From assembly GCA_024195265.1 (NCBI GenBank), contig JAJLRJ010000006.1, positions 12,403,139-12,467,138 of the forward strand: a stretch of DNA of 64,000 nucleotides, in the 5' to 3' direction. Position 1 is the stretch's first letter, and every line of letters begins with the position of its first letter. Source of the DNA: Dendrophyllia cribrosa (lineage: Eukaryota; Cnidaria; Anthozoa; Scleractinia; Dendrophylliidae). The notes beneath the pieces are model-generated. The model had not been told where the DNA came from. It saw only the letters and a program-made list of their open reading frames with translations, and ran no database searches. This document shows, piece after piece, positions 1 to 7,349 of this stretch. The position numbers and the translations under genes are program-made.

Positions 1-199
1 ATTCACAACATGATGAACAAATATATGAAAAAATAATCAATGGCTATGATTAAAGTCACCGGCAATCGATTTTCGAAAGGCGTTTTTGACAGTTTAAACA
101 TTATCACATTATTTTGAACTCATACTAATATGACAACGAACAAAAATGTGCTCAAAAAACGACAGCTAATTGATGTTGTCGATGTTTTTTATCATTTAG

Positions 200-262
200 G
201 AAAAGGTCGCCGCTAAGAGGGAAATCGAGGAAGATCATGAACGATCTGCAGAACTATTCTCA
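200..262 (+). CDS. Receptor tyrosine kinase, alternative/duplicated 63-bp exon copy A
   Basis: A 63-bp phase-0/0 exon encodes 21 residues beginning EKVAAKRE. It is bounded by an acceptor (tttag) and a gtgagt donor. A near-identical exon lies 302 bp downstream. It probably belongs to the kinase-insert or N-terminal side of the kinase gene whose catalytic exons follow on the same strand. The assignment to this gene is inferred from strand, phase and proximity, because the peptide itself carries no diagnostic motif. Confidence 0.5.
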
Positions 263-501
263 GTGAGTGTAATGTTTTCTCCACTACATGATCACACAGA
301 TGTCGTCCTTGAAATGACTTTGCTGACTTCTGTTAAGGGGTGAATGGTACAATTGATAGATCACTTGAACAATGCCCCTATCCCTAATCCCTATCCCAGC
401 GGGACAAATGTATTGTTTTCTTAGCTAACCACAGACATCGTTTGCACAAGTGCTGGACTACCCCAGCTCATTAATGTTGTCGATGTTTTCTTATCATTTA
501 G

Positions 502-564
502 GGAAAAGTCGCTGCTAAGAGGGAAGTTGAGGAAGATCATAAACGATCTGCAGAACTATTTCCA
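502..564 (+). CDS. Receptor tyrosine kinase, duplicated 63-bp exon copy B
   Basis: This is a second copy of the 63-bp exon (21 residues beginning GKVAAKRE), again phase 0/0 with an AG acceptor and gtgagt donor. Flanking intron sequence is duplicated as well, on both the upstream side (atgttgtcgatgtttt) and the downstream side. The two exons could be mutually exclusive or both included without changing frame. Confidence 0.5.
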
Positions 565-731
565 GTGAGTGTTGTGTTTTCTCCACCACATGATCACACA
601 GATGTCGTCCTTGAAATGACTTTGCTGACTTCTGTTAAAGTAAGAAAAGAAAACAAACTTATGAATAACTTGACAATGGGATAAATCTAGACACTACTGC
701 ATCACACCATAACATTTATCATTAACGTTAG

Positions 732-1300
732 TTAACCCTAGGACGTACAAGGGGGTGGGGGAGGAGTGATGGATGCCATGTTTTTCTCGGATTTTTGCAA
801 GAGCATTTATTGTTGGCACATGCCGTCTTCAGTAGCTGTTCGTTTATCCTAGTTTTGATATATACATTTTTGTAAAGTATGACGACAAACGGTTGCTTTG
901 GTAACAAGATATGATGTCATAAGTACCATGAGCATGTGAATATATGAAAATCATATACTTGAACTGCGGTTTAACATGAGTGAAATTTGTGATCCTCGCA
1001 GTGTGCTCTCAACCTGAAAAAAAAAATCAGGCTTGAACGGGATTCTAACCCATGACGACCTTGTGATACCGGTTAAATGCTCTATCAACTGATCTATCAA
1101 GCCACATGGATAGATGGTCAATTGTGAGTTCAGGTTGCTTTTTCAACTGCTTAAGTTGAGAGCACACTGCGAGAATTACAAATTTCACTCAAGTACCATG
1201 AGGTCAAGCCATTTCTGAATACAACTACGTGTGAACAAAAAAAAAACATATGAAATGCTACCAAAAGTAACAAAATTTTTATTTGTATCATATTTTGCAA
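732..1300 (-). mobile_element. piggyBac-type MITE, truncated copy 1
   Basis: The copy starts with TTAA followed by the inverted-repeat tip CCCTAGGACGTAC, then a G-rich tract. Its interior matches, in reverse, the better preserved copy at 24859-25427. A SINE is nested in it and its distal end is lost near position 1300. TTAA target sites with CCC-starting tips are typical of piggyBac elements. Confidence 0.6.
933..1190 (-). mobile_element. tRNA-derived SINE nested in a MITE
   Basis: A 258-bp insertion is flanked by a perfect 12-bp duplication, AAGTACCATGAG, at 921-932 and 1191-1202. On the minus strand, positions 1103-1030 form a 74-nt tRNA-like head with matching acceptor ends (GGCTTGA/TCAAGCC), an A-box-like region and a B-box-like GGTTAGAATCC. 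Arms with GTGTGCTCTCAAC and its complement flank the head. The long target duplication indicates LINE-mediated insertion. It is not a functional tRNA, because the anticodon arm does not pair. Confidence 0.65.
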
Positions 1301-2239
1301 TTCATTTGATTGGTGGATTTGACAAATGTCAATCAATCAAAATAAGTAGGCGGTAGGTATTGCATAGAAGATTTGGACCAGCCTCCATTTTTTGCTTCGC
1401 ATTTCCCCCGGGAATGGTTTGCCAAGGGAAACGAAAATGAGCCTAGTACAGGTTAGTGGGTAGATAGTTTCGTGCTAATATAATTCCTACAGCTTATGTA
1501 TTATCTCATAATTTTTAAATCGTGAATACTTAAACGACTTTTTTCTTTATTTCTTAGAATGCCGCCTAGTATTTAAATTGCCCGTGGGGGAAAATCTCTA
1601 TTCCTCATAAGCTCGGCTTCTCGGAGATTTCCCCGCCACAGTCACTCCTCCCAAGTTATGTATAAATTTTAAATTTAATATTAATTAACCTATTTATTAT
1701 CGTTTTTATTCTGCTTGTAATTCATTGTGTGTGGCAAAATTTAAAAAAAAGCGTCAAACGAGTTATAGCAGACTGGGACAAATATGCAAATTTTCACTCC
1801 TTCCATCCATCAGCTGTAAACTTTTCTTGGTAATTCCACTAACTAGGGCATAAGGCTTGCGCATATATTTAAAAACGAAGTAGCTAATTAATCAAGGCCG
1901 ACTGTACAACTGGGGTTATAAGTATATTCTATCCAATATTTCGTCAGTCACGACCTGATTCTTTACCCGTTTCAAATGTGATAAGTTATGGGCACCTGTC
2001 TTACCTATGGGGTCGGAGTTAGAGGGGGGAGGAGGACGGGGAGTTGGACGCTGAGGTTAAAGGAGGGAGGGGATCGGTGGAGCAAAACGCGTAGGAGAGG
2101 GGAGGGTCGGTCCGAAGGCTGTTTCGTATACATGAGTTAGCTCTTATTGACCTTTGCTTTAGTGAGGTTGTCATTTTCTTGAGTGGTAAATGCAGTTTTA
2201 ATATTTTTAAATCTACCTATTACTTGTGTCTGTATTTAG
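1301..2239. other. Intron, no gene seen
   Basis: This is AT-rich kinase-gene intron sequence with a purine/G-rich patch around 2024-2110. I see no exon, RNA gene or clear element in it. Confidence 0.5.
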
Positions 2240-2395
2240 GATGATGAAAAAGAATTGCTGACGATCCCGTCACAGACAAGCAGTCGAAATGCCACCAGTT
2301 TGCTTGAAAGTCTTGAGGAGGATGACTTTGACAAAGACGAATGCTTTTCAACTCAACGACTGTTTTCGTTTGCTTGGCAAATAGCAAAGGGGATG
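2240..2395 (+). CDS. Receptor tyrosine kinase, exon before the catalytic loop
   Basis: The 52-codon exon is flanked by a tttag acceptor and a gtaatt donor, both in phase 0. It encodes an acidic, Ser/Thr-rich stretch of kinase-insert type (LLESLEEDDFDKDE), then FAWQIAKGM, the alpha-E helix that precedes the HRD loop in receptor tyrosine kinases. It joins in frame to the exon at 2810. Confidence 0.8.
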
Positions 2396-2809
2396 GTAAT
2401 TATTGTTTTTCTCCGGATTGCTTGCAAAAAGACATATTTTTTTGCCAATCGGTTAGGACACTGAACAAATCATTATCCAGAATTATCCAGAATAAATTCG
2501 CTTGGACCTGAGGTAACATAATAGGATACTATACCTTCCAACCTACGTAAAAGTACAAATATCAAGTTTTGCCTTTCTGGGGTTCTATACTTCTAAGACA
2601 ACCAAGCTCACGATGGCAAATTTAATTTGCTTATATGACATCAAATTCACCTAGAAAGTTGAGCCCTAACTAGTCTCAATTTTCATGTAAAATATTCAAT
2701 ATGATTGAAGTGATATTTGAACTCATGGAAAAACTTGTTGGACTTGATATTATATATTATTCTTAATCGGTGCTAATTTTCACTTTTATTCCTTTAATTT
2801 CGTCATTAG

Positions 2810-3021
2810 AATCATCTCGCTGAAAACAAGTTTGTTCATCGAGACCTTGCAGCTCGTAATGTCCTGGTTGGCCGTGATGATCAGGTTAAAGTGTCAGACT
2901 TTGGGCTGATACGTCAAATCTATGAAGATGTGTACAGATCAGAGAAGACGAAAAAGCTTCCTGTGAAATGGATGGCCCCAGAATCACTTTATCAAGGCGT
3001 TTATACCACCAAGAGTGATGT
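2810..3021 (+). CDS. Receptor tyrosine kinase, catalytic and activation-loop exon
   Basis: This exon carries the kinase core. [13 protein letters not shown] is the tyrosine-kinase-type catalytic loop (D is the base), VSDFGL is the Mg-binding DFG, the activation loop contains the tyrosines in YEDVY, and PVKWMAPES is the tyrosine-kinase APE motif. It ends in phase 2 at a gtgagt donor. The enzyme would transfer phosphate from ATP to tyrosines of itself and of signalling partners at the plasma membrane. The extracellular part is outside the window, so the subfamily is unknown. The following intron contains the Polinton. Confidence 0.92.
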
Positions 3022-3330
3022 GTGAGTGAAAATCGTTTTTGTAGAATAGGTCACATTAGATTATCACTGGTAATAATCAAATAAAAATTGCAATTCTATC
3101 GACAACAAAATCCCGATTGTGATTGGTCGTGCGCGTGCCTGTTTCTTACGAAATTGCCGCGCGGTCATGTGAGTGTCCAGTTACAACTTAAATAGCTGTA
3201 ATTGTACACTTACGTTGCGAGTGTCAGGTGCATCTAAATAGGTTCTTTTTTGCTATTACTTGTCAAAGATTTTCTGCTATAATTATTTTTTTCTGGTCAG
3301 ACTTTGCGCCCACACATGTGGTTATATCGC

Positions 3331-3600
3331 CTCTTGGTTAGCTCAATTTGTAGATCGGGTGCCAGTATGAAAAGCGAGAGGTCACGCGTTCGAATCGCGA
3401 ACTCTATGGGTCTTGGGTCACCAATGGAGACATAAAAGAGCCACTAAGGATCTAACACATCCCTGGCTGAAACCACCCTCGGCCTGTTAACATTTGTTTA
3501 TGAGTGAGTCGGGGAAACGACGTCAACAAAGGATCGATAGCAGCTGCCTGAAGCACCTGCGTGAGCTTACGTCCGACCTTATTCTCCTAAGTGCACGTAA
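3331..3600 (+). mobile_element. tRNA-derived SINE in kinase intron
   Basis: A tRNA-like head has an A box around GGTTAGCTCAATTTG (3336-3350) and a B box GCGTTCGAATCGC near 3387-3399. A SINE-type body follows. The right boundary is approximate. It lies just upstream of the Polinton insertion point. Confidence 0.5.
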
Positions 3601-3757
3601 AGCGTTAAAGCGTCATGATACGCAGATGATATGCTCTCAGTATGTCTTTAATATTTATTTTATTATTCATATATGCCAAATCGTAATAATAAAGTCTGTC
3701 GGAAGCTCCATTAACTGCCTCCACCTCAGTAGTCTTGGTGTTTTCGGGAAACAGAGC

Positions 3758-3763
3758 GACAGT
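3758..3763. repeat. Polinton target-site duplication, left (GACAGT)
   Basis: GACAGT directly precedes the AG of the element's left end and recurs immediately after the CT of its right end at 23114-23119. A 6-bp duplication and 5'-AG...CT-3' ends are hallmarks of Polinton integration. Confidence 0.95.
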
Positions 3764-4045
3764 AGTAGTTAGTCATTGAGAAAGCTGGCTCACTTCTATT
3801 TCACGCTAATTTCGAACGTACTTCATTGCGTAGACATTCCCTAAGTTCAACGCAATAGGAACTCGTTCCTCATATCACACAACCTATTCAAGTCAATGGG
3901 AAACGTGTCAGATTAGTGTGAGATAGATTTGAGCCAGTTTTAACAATAAACTATACAATGAAATACGTTCGAAATTAGCGTGAAATAGAAGTGAGCCAGC
4001 TTTCTCAATGACTAACTACTAAACCCCAAATTCAGCATAAAATTC
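3764..4045 (+). repeat. Polinton left terminal repeat
   Basis: It has a 257-bp quasi-palindrome (3764-4020) whose two arms are perfect inverted repeats for 57 bp (about 70 bp with mismatches) around an asymmetric loop of about 130 bp. A 25-bp segment (4021-4045) follows that is inverted relative to 22831-22856. A motif around CTGGCTCA...TTAG occurs in each arm and, degenerated, inside the loop at about 3914-3945. Confidence 0.95.
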
Positions 4046-4157
4046 TTTTCCAAAAACTCAGCACAAAATTCTCTCTAAAAAATTCTGGCTCACTTTCTCT
4101 CTCCTAAAAATTTCCCAAATAATTATTGGGGGAAAAATTTTGGGAAAAGAAAAGAAA

Positions 4158-4724
4158 ATGTCTGATTCCGAAGATGAAGATGAGGAAATAGATGACACTC
4201 CTGAAATCATTCAAGAAACATATACAACAACATGGCATTCTCATAAAAATCTTAGACTGGAACATTTTAAAGATGTCATCCGTAAAAATCAGGGGAAAAA
4301 TCAAATTCCACTCAAAGATCTTGAATTTTATCAAAAAGAAATTCTCTCCCAAATTCCTCTCCACGAAATCACCAGAAAAAAAATCAGGGAGTTTGTTAAA
4401 GCTTCCAAATGGAAAAAAGTCAATGGCAATGATCATGAAATTTTCAATCACATAACAAATCACGATGGAAATGACTATGAATATCTGGAAAAGTTCCTCA
4501 TTGACGATTTTAAATATTTCTCACTGGCATATGATGATCTTCATCTCAAGCGAAAAAAATTTCTTAATTTCAACCAAGTTCTTTTCTCCCTGTTGAAAAA
4601 GAATGGTTTCAATCCAAATGAAGATGATTTTAAACTGCTTATTCTTCCATTAAAAAGGGCAGAACAGGAAAAAATAATCCAAACAATCTTTAAAAAAAAT
4701 AATTGGAAAGAAAATGGAAGCTAG
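4158..4724 (+). CDS. VLTF3-like late transcription factor (putative)
   Basis: The 188-residue protein starts at the ATG at 4158 (an upstream TTG in frame is less likely). An acidic N-terminus (about residues 1-15) is followed by an all-helical body. The C-terminal third, with RKKFLNFNQVLFSLLKK followed by LPLKRAEQEKI and a final NNW, follows the pattern of the poxvirus/NCLDV VLTF3 family (R-x-N/F-F-L-x-Y/F...LLK...EK...W). Family members activate late viral genes with the viral RNA polymerase; no polymerase is encoded here, so the role is unclear. No zinc ribbon is visible. The last 11 nt overlap an alternative start of the next gene. The family call rests on pattern only. Confidence 0.45.
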   Translation: MSDSEDEDEEIDDTPEIIQETYTTTWHSHKNLRLEHFKDVIRKNQGKNQIPLKDLEFYQKEILSQIPLHEITRKKIREFVKASKWKKVNGNDHEIFNHITNHDGNDYEYLEKFLIDDFKYFSLAYDDLHLKRKKFLNFNQVLFSLLKKNGFNPNEDDFKLLILPLKRAEQEKIIQTIFKKNNWKENGS

Positions 4725-4743
4725 CGAAGCAGCGAAGCAAACA

Positions 4744-5022
4744 ATGAGTGACCATGAAAATTGTTCCACCTGCTCAGAGGAGGAAGAAAGAAGCGGAGCA
4801 ATGAGTCCTGATGAAACCCCAACAACATCTGACGAAGAATTTATTGTCTCTGATACAGAGATGGAAGAAGCAGAGCAAAATGAAGAAGAGGAAGATACAG
4901 TAGAACTCCTCTTTGAATCATTTGTCAACCTCCAAGAGGAACACAAGATTCTCAAAAATAATCTCCAAAAACAAAATTGTCTCCTCTGGGAAATCCATCA
5001 GGGATTGAAAGAAAAAAAGTGA
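4744..5022 (+). CDS. Acidic coiled-coil protein, unknown function
   Basis: This is a 92-residue protein (an alternative ATG at 4714 would add 10 residues encoded by a GCGAAGC repeat and overlap the preceding stop). Roughly residues 1-60 are Glu/Asp/Ser-rich with a CSTC motif. The last 30 residues form a probable coiled coil (VNLQEEHKILKNNLQKQN). It is read after the VLTF3-like gene and converges with the integrase. I do not recognise a family. Confidence 0.6.
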   Translation: MSDHENCSTCSEEEERSGAMSPDETPTTSDEEFIVSDTEMEEAEQNEEEEDTVELLFESFVNLQEEHKILKNNLQKQNCLLWEIHQGLKEKK

Positions 5023-5078
5023 AGCGAAGCGAAGCGTGTTTTGGAATGAATATGAATGTTAAACATTTATATTCTATC

Positions 5079-6056
5079 TCAGAGATTTTCCACATCACTC
5101 AGTGGAACCCAGGAATTGAATTTATTGGGATATCCTTTCCATTTAACCAAGGCTTTCTTTTTCTTCTGATCACGGCGAATAACCTTTTCAATGCGAAACA
5201 CGCTTTGGTTTGTCCTTTGGAGTTCTGTTTCATAAAATGATCCAGTTATTTTTTCTCCCAACAGATCGACTAACCTGTATGTCACAGGATTTGTGTTCAA
5301 AACCTCATCGACGACAAATATCTCCTCTGTCCAGTTCGGCGTGAAACCTTTATCGAAAATCTTTCGTTTGTATTTTGATATTCGGACTTTGTCGTTGATT
5401 TTGAATTTTGCTGGGTTGTGTTTAGCATAAATCATGTCGCCGAAAAGATTAGCAAAAACCTTTGTTTCATTTTTCTGTTTGCTTGCCTCTGCGGGTGACA
5501 TCTTAATGCTTGAATGATAAGTGTTATTATATTGATCCACTAACCTGTCCAGTTTGTCAAAGAAAATTGTATTATTGTTAGCAGAAAACATCCGGAAGAG
5601 TTTCTCCTTAATCGTCTTGTTCCAACGTTCAACCACAGATGATTTTTCTTCGTTCTCTGTGGTATATAATTTTATCCCATTCAAGTCAAGGAGATTCTGC
5701 ATAGTTCTATTGAAAAATTCACTTCCTTTGTCTGTCCAAAGCATTTTCGGTTTTCGTGCCGGGGCTCGCTTCACTCGCTTCGTAAATATGGATTGGAAAG
5801 CATTGGCAACTGTTTGCCCTCGCTTGTCTTTCAGGGGGTGAATCCAACCGAACTTTGAGAAAACATCGATCACCATCAGGAGATATCTTATTCCCTTGTT
5901 CCATTTTGAATATTTCCCCATCTCAACCAGATCAGCCGCCCAAATGTTGTCAATCCCATATGAAATAACTCTTCTCTTTGGAAATCTTCTCCTTATTGGC
6001 TGGTGAAGTTCATTTGCTAGATTTTGAGTCCAGCCTTCACTCAAAATCTTTTCCAG
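5079..6056 (-). CDS. Polinton integrase (RVE) with C-terminal chromodomain
   Basis: This frame encodes a retroviral-type DDE integrase. The first catalytic Asp lies in IWAADLVEM, the second in LWTDKGSEF and the Glu in SSVVERWNK. An SH3-like region (KINDKVRISKYKR) and a chromodomain (FRIEKVIRR...VKWKGYPNKFNSWVPLSDVENL) follow. It would catalyse DNA integration using the terminal repeats. The frame has no ATG upstream of the core and lacks the usual N-terminal HHCC zinc domain. It overlaps the end of the PLA2-like frame in the -1 phase, with a slippery site and pseudoknot. I therefore infer expression as a -1 frameshift extension; the coordinates begin at the first shifted codon. The frame stays open to about 6209. 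A short basic insertion (KRVKRAPA) before the second Asp is coded by GCGAAGC-like DNA. Confidence 0.93.
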   Translation of the reverse strand: MEKILSEGWTQNLANELHQPIRRRFPKRRVISYGIDNIWAADLVEMGKYSKWNKGIRYLLMVIDVFSKFGWIHPLKDKRGQTVANAFQSIFTKRVKRAPARKPKMLWTDKGSEFFNRTMQNLLDLNGIKLYTTENEEKSSVVERWNKTIKEKLFRMFSANNNTIFFDKLDRLVDQYNNTYHSSIKMSPAEASKQKNETKVFANLFGDMIYAKHNPAKFKINDKVRISKYKRKIFDKGFTPNWTEEIFVVDEVLNTNPVTYRLVDLLGEKITGSFYETELQRTNQSVFRIEKVIRRDQKKKKALVKWKGYPNKFNSWVPLSDVENL

Positions 6057-6062
6057 TTTTTT
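5998..6062 (-). promoter_or_regulatory. Putative -1 frameshift signal: PLA2-like to integrase
   Basis: On the minus strand the slippery heptamer A AAA AAC (6062-6056) is in phase with the PLA2-like frame. A 7-nt spacer follows (6055-6049). A perfect 10-bp stem comes next: GATTTTGAGT (6048-6039) with ACTCAAAATC (6029-6020). The loop bases GGCTGG (6035-6030) can pair with CCAGCC (6003-5998), giving an H-type pseudoknot with a 3-nt loop 1, no loop 2 and a 16-nt loop 3. The zero-frame TGA falls inside stem 1. All geometry matches known -1 frameshift elements. Confidence 0.8.
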
Positions 6063-6736
6063 GGGGCCCCAAATCCAGCGGAGCGGGTCGAGGCGAAGCC
6101 GAGACCAAGTTTTTGTTTTGCGTTGATTGTGTTTCTTGCTAAAGCATGTCCCCACTGTCTTTCTTTCCAGGGAATAGCATCCAATGCGGCAACCATCTTT
6201 CTGTCTGCTTTGTTTTTACATTTGCGTGGATCTGTTTGTTTTGCGCAGATTGTATAATCCACATCATGTTGCATAGAAACTGCATCTGTTTTTCCTGTTG
6301 GTTGCTGATAAATTTCAAGAATCTTTCCAGTGTCGTCAAATCTGACTTGCTTGTGCAATGGGTTATATGGACCTGTGAAGTTATGCCCGGGGAGAGTGAA
6401 TCCTCCTTTTGGCCTGGGAAGTTTTCCAATCAAAGCATGAGCATCAATCCCGCGACCGGATAAGGGATCTAATTTCTTTGAAATGTCACTTGTAAATGCG
6501 TCCAATGCTTGATCAAGATATTTATTCACCGCACCTTTAATCTTTTGTTTGGCAAAATCTGATTTAACCGCTTTGGATAATCCAATGCGACCAAGATTAG
6601 TCAATCCTTTCACGCCGCTTTTTAAGGCAATTTCACCGAGTGAATGACTGCCGGCTATATCGAAAAAGCCCCCACCTTGTGAGGGCAGACTTAGTTTCCC
6701 GAAGCCTTTACAAATCTTGTTTTCTTTATTCCGCAT
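6041..6736 (-). CDS. Parvovirus-type phospholipase A2-like virion protein
   Basis: The N-terminal half is Gly/Ala-rich. The C-terminal half has the PLA2 signature: a calcium-loop-like segment LPGHNFTGPYNPL, and catalytic HD in MQHDVDYTIC followed by paired cysteines. In parvovirus capsids this domain breaches the endosomal membrane; related domains occur in Polinton-like animal viruses. An adenain-like cleavage motif LSGRG lies about 35 residues before the domain. The frame has an internal ATG at 6736, but it is also open in the -1 phase across the zinc-ribbon frame, with a slippery site at 6700-6694. It may therefore be made as a fusion. Its 3' end overlaps the integrase frame. Confidence 0.85.
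   Translation of the reverse strand: MRNKENKICKGFGKLSLPSQGGGFFDIAGSHSLGEIALKSGVKGLTNLGRIGLSKAVKSDFAKQKIKGAVNKYLDQALDAFTSDISKKLDPLSGRGIDAHALIGKLPRPKGGFTLPGHNFTGPYNPLHKQVRFDDTGKILEIYQQPTGKTDAVSMQHDVDYTICAKQTDPRKCKNKADRKMVAALDAIPWKERQWGHALARNTINAKQKLGLGFASTRSAGFGAPKNWKRF
6668..6700 (-). promoter_or_regulatory. Putative -1 frameshift signal: zinc ribbon to PLA2-like
   Basis: The heptamer G GGA AAC (6700-6694) is in the zinc-ribbon frame and directly abuts its TAA stop. After a 7-nt spacer, GCCCTCAC (6686-6679) pairs over 8 bp (one G-U) with GTGGGGGC (6675-6668) around an AAG triloop. A -1 slip leads into the PLA2-like frame at CTA (6694). Confidence 0.75.
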
Positions 6737-6843
6737 GAAGCGCAATGGCAGAAAAACATCTTTCTCCCATTTTTTGCAGTCATATATCCGGATGGTTCAA
6801 CGCAACCAGTGACTCTTTTTTCTTTGACGCAATATGATTCCAT
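6691..6843 (-). CDS. Small zinc-ribbon protein (50 aa)
   Basis: This short frame starts at ATG 6843, two bases after the protease stop (TAA AA ATG). It has Cys at residues 5, 14, 32, 34 and 37 and His at 33, ending in CGIKKTRFVKASGN, so a zinc-binding ribbon is likely. It overlaps the PLA2-like frame by about 46 nt in the -1 phase. With two proposed frameshifts it would be the N-terminus of a product of about 588 residues (zinc ribbon, PLA2-like, integrase). Its function is unknown; the basic end suggests nucleic-acid binding. Confidence 0.7.
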   Translation of the reverse strand: MESYCVKEKRVTGCVEPSGYMTAKNGRKMFFCHCASCGIKKTRFVKASGN

Positions 6844-6845
6844 TT

Positions 6846-7349
6846 TTAATTGAAATAATCTTTTATGAATTTCTCATTTTGCATTGTGTCAGTCAAACTG
6901 AAAGGTTGGAGAATATCATAGAAATCTTTCCCCTGCGACCATTGATGTAGGAAGAAGAGGCAATAATACCCGCAAAGAACACTGTTGATGTTTTGATACT
7001 GACTGCTGTTCCAAATTACAGGTTTGGAACTTTTAAATTCTTGTGGAAATCCCATGCCGAAACTATCAAAATACCACGTGAATTTTTTCCCCGGAGCGCA
7101 AGCAACCCAATGAGTTCCTGCATTTTTAAGCGAATCAAGATTGATGATGCATGGGCTGTGTTTTTTCGGCATAGCTTCATCCCTTGCAAATATTCCTTTG
7201 AAATTTGGAATCTTGAGATATTTTATCCAATTCAACAGATCAATATTTGACAGCGGTTTAATTACAAATTTGGGTGGCCTCAGAATATTGCTCCTAGGAA
7301 TGGAATCTTGTTGAGCGGGCTGTTTGGTCCTAACAGAAGTCCTTTGCCT
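6846..7349 (-). CDS. Adenain-like cysteine protease
   Basis: The Ulp1/adenovirus-protease fold is recognised from His in GTHWVACAP, Asp in WYFDSFGMGFP, and Cys in SVLCGYYCLFFLHQW. The N-terminal PLSNIDLLNWIKYL matches the family. It should mature capsid and core precursors. No ATG precedes the conserved LRPPKF start region. The frame overlaps the core-protein frame in the -1 phase (open up to 7421), so it may be reached by frameshifting at A-rich runs, or by reinitiation at the CTG overlapping the core-protein stop. The coordinates given assume a shift at the A7 run. Confidence 0.88.
   Translation of the reverse strand, partial: RQRTSVRTKQPAQQDSIPRSNILRPPKFVIKPLSNIDLLNWIKYLKIPNFKGIFARDEAMPKKHSPCIINLDSLKNAGTHWVACAPGKKFTWYFDSFGMGFPQEFKSSKPVIWNSSQYQNINSVLCGYYCLFFLHQWSQGKDFYDILQPFSLTDTMQNEKFIKDYFN

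Noticed and set aside
1030..1103. Functional tRNA gene
   Set aside because: The anticodon arm does not pair, and it lies within a SINE with a 12-bp target duplication; the same holds for 35235-35306.
5079..6843. Reading the overlapping zinc ribbon/PLA2/integrase frames as plain frameshift decay
   Set aside because: Not excluded, but two independent canonical heptamers in the right phase, identical 7-nt spacers and strong downstream structures make coincidence unlikely, and other large frames are intact.
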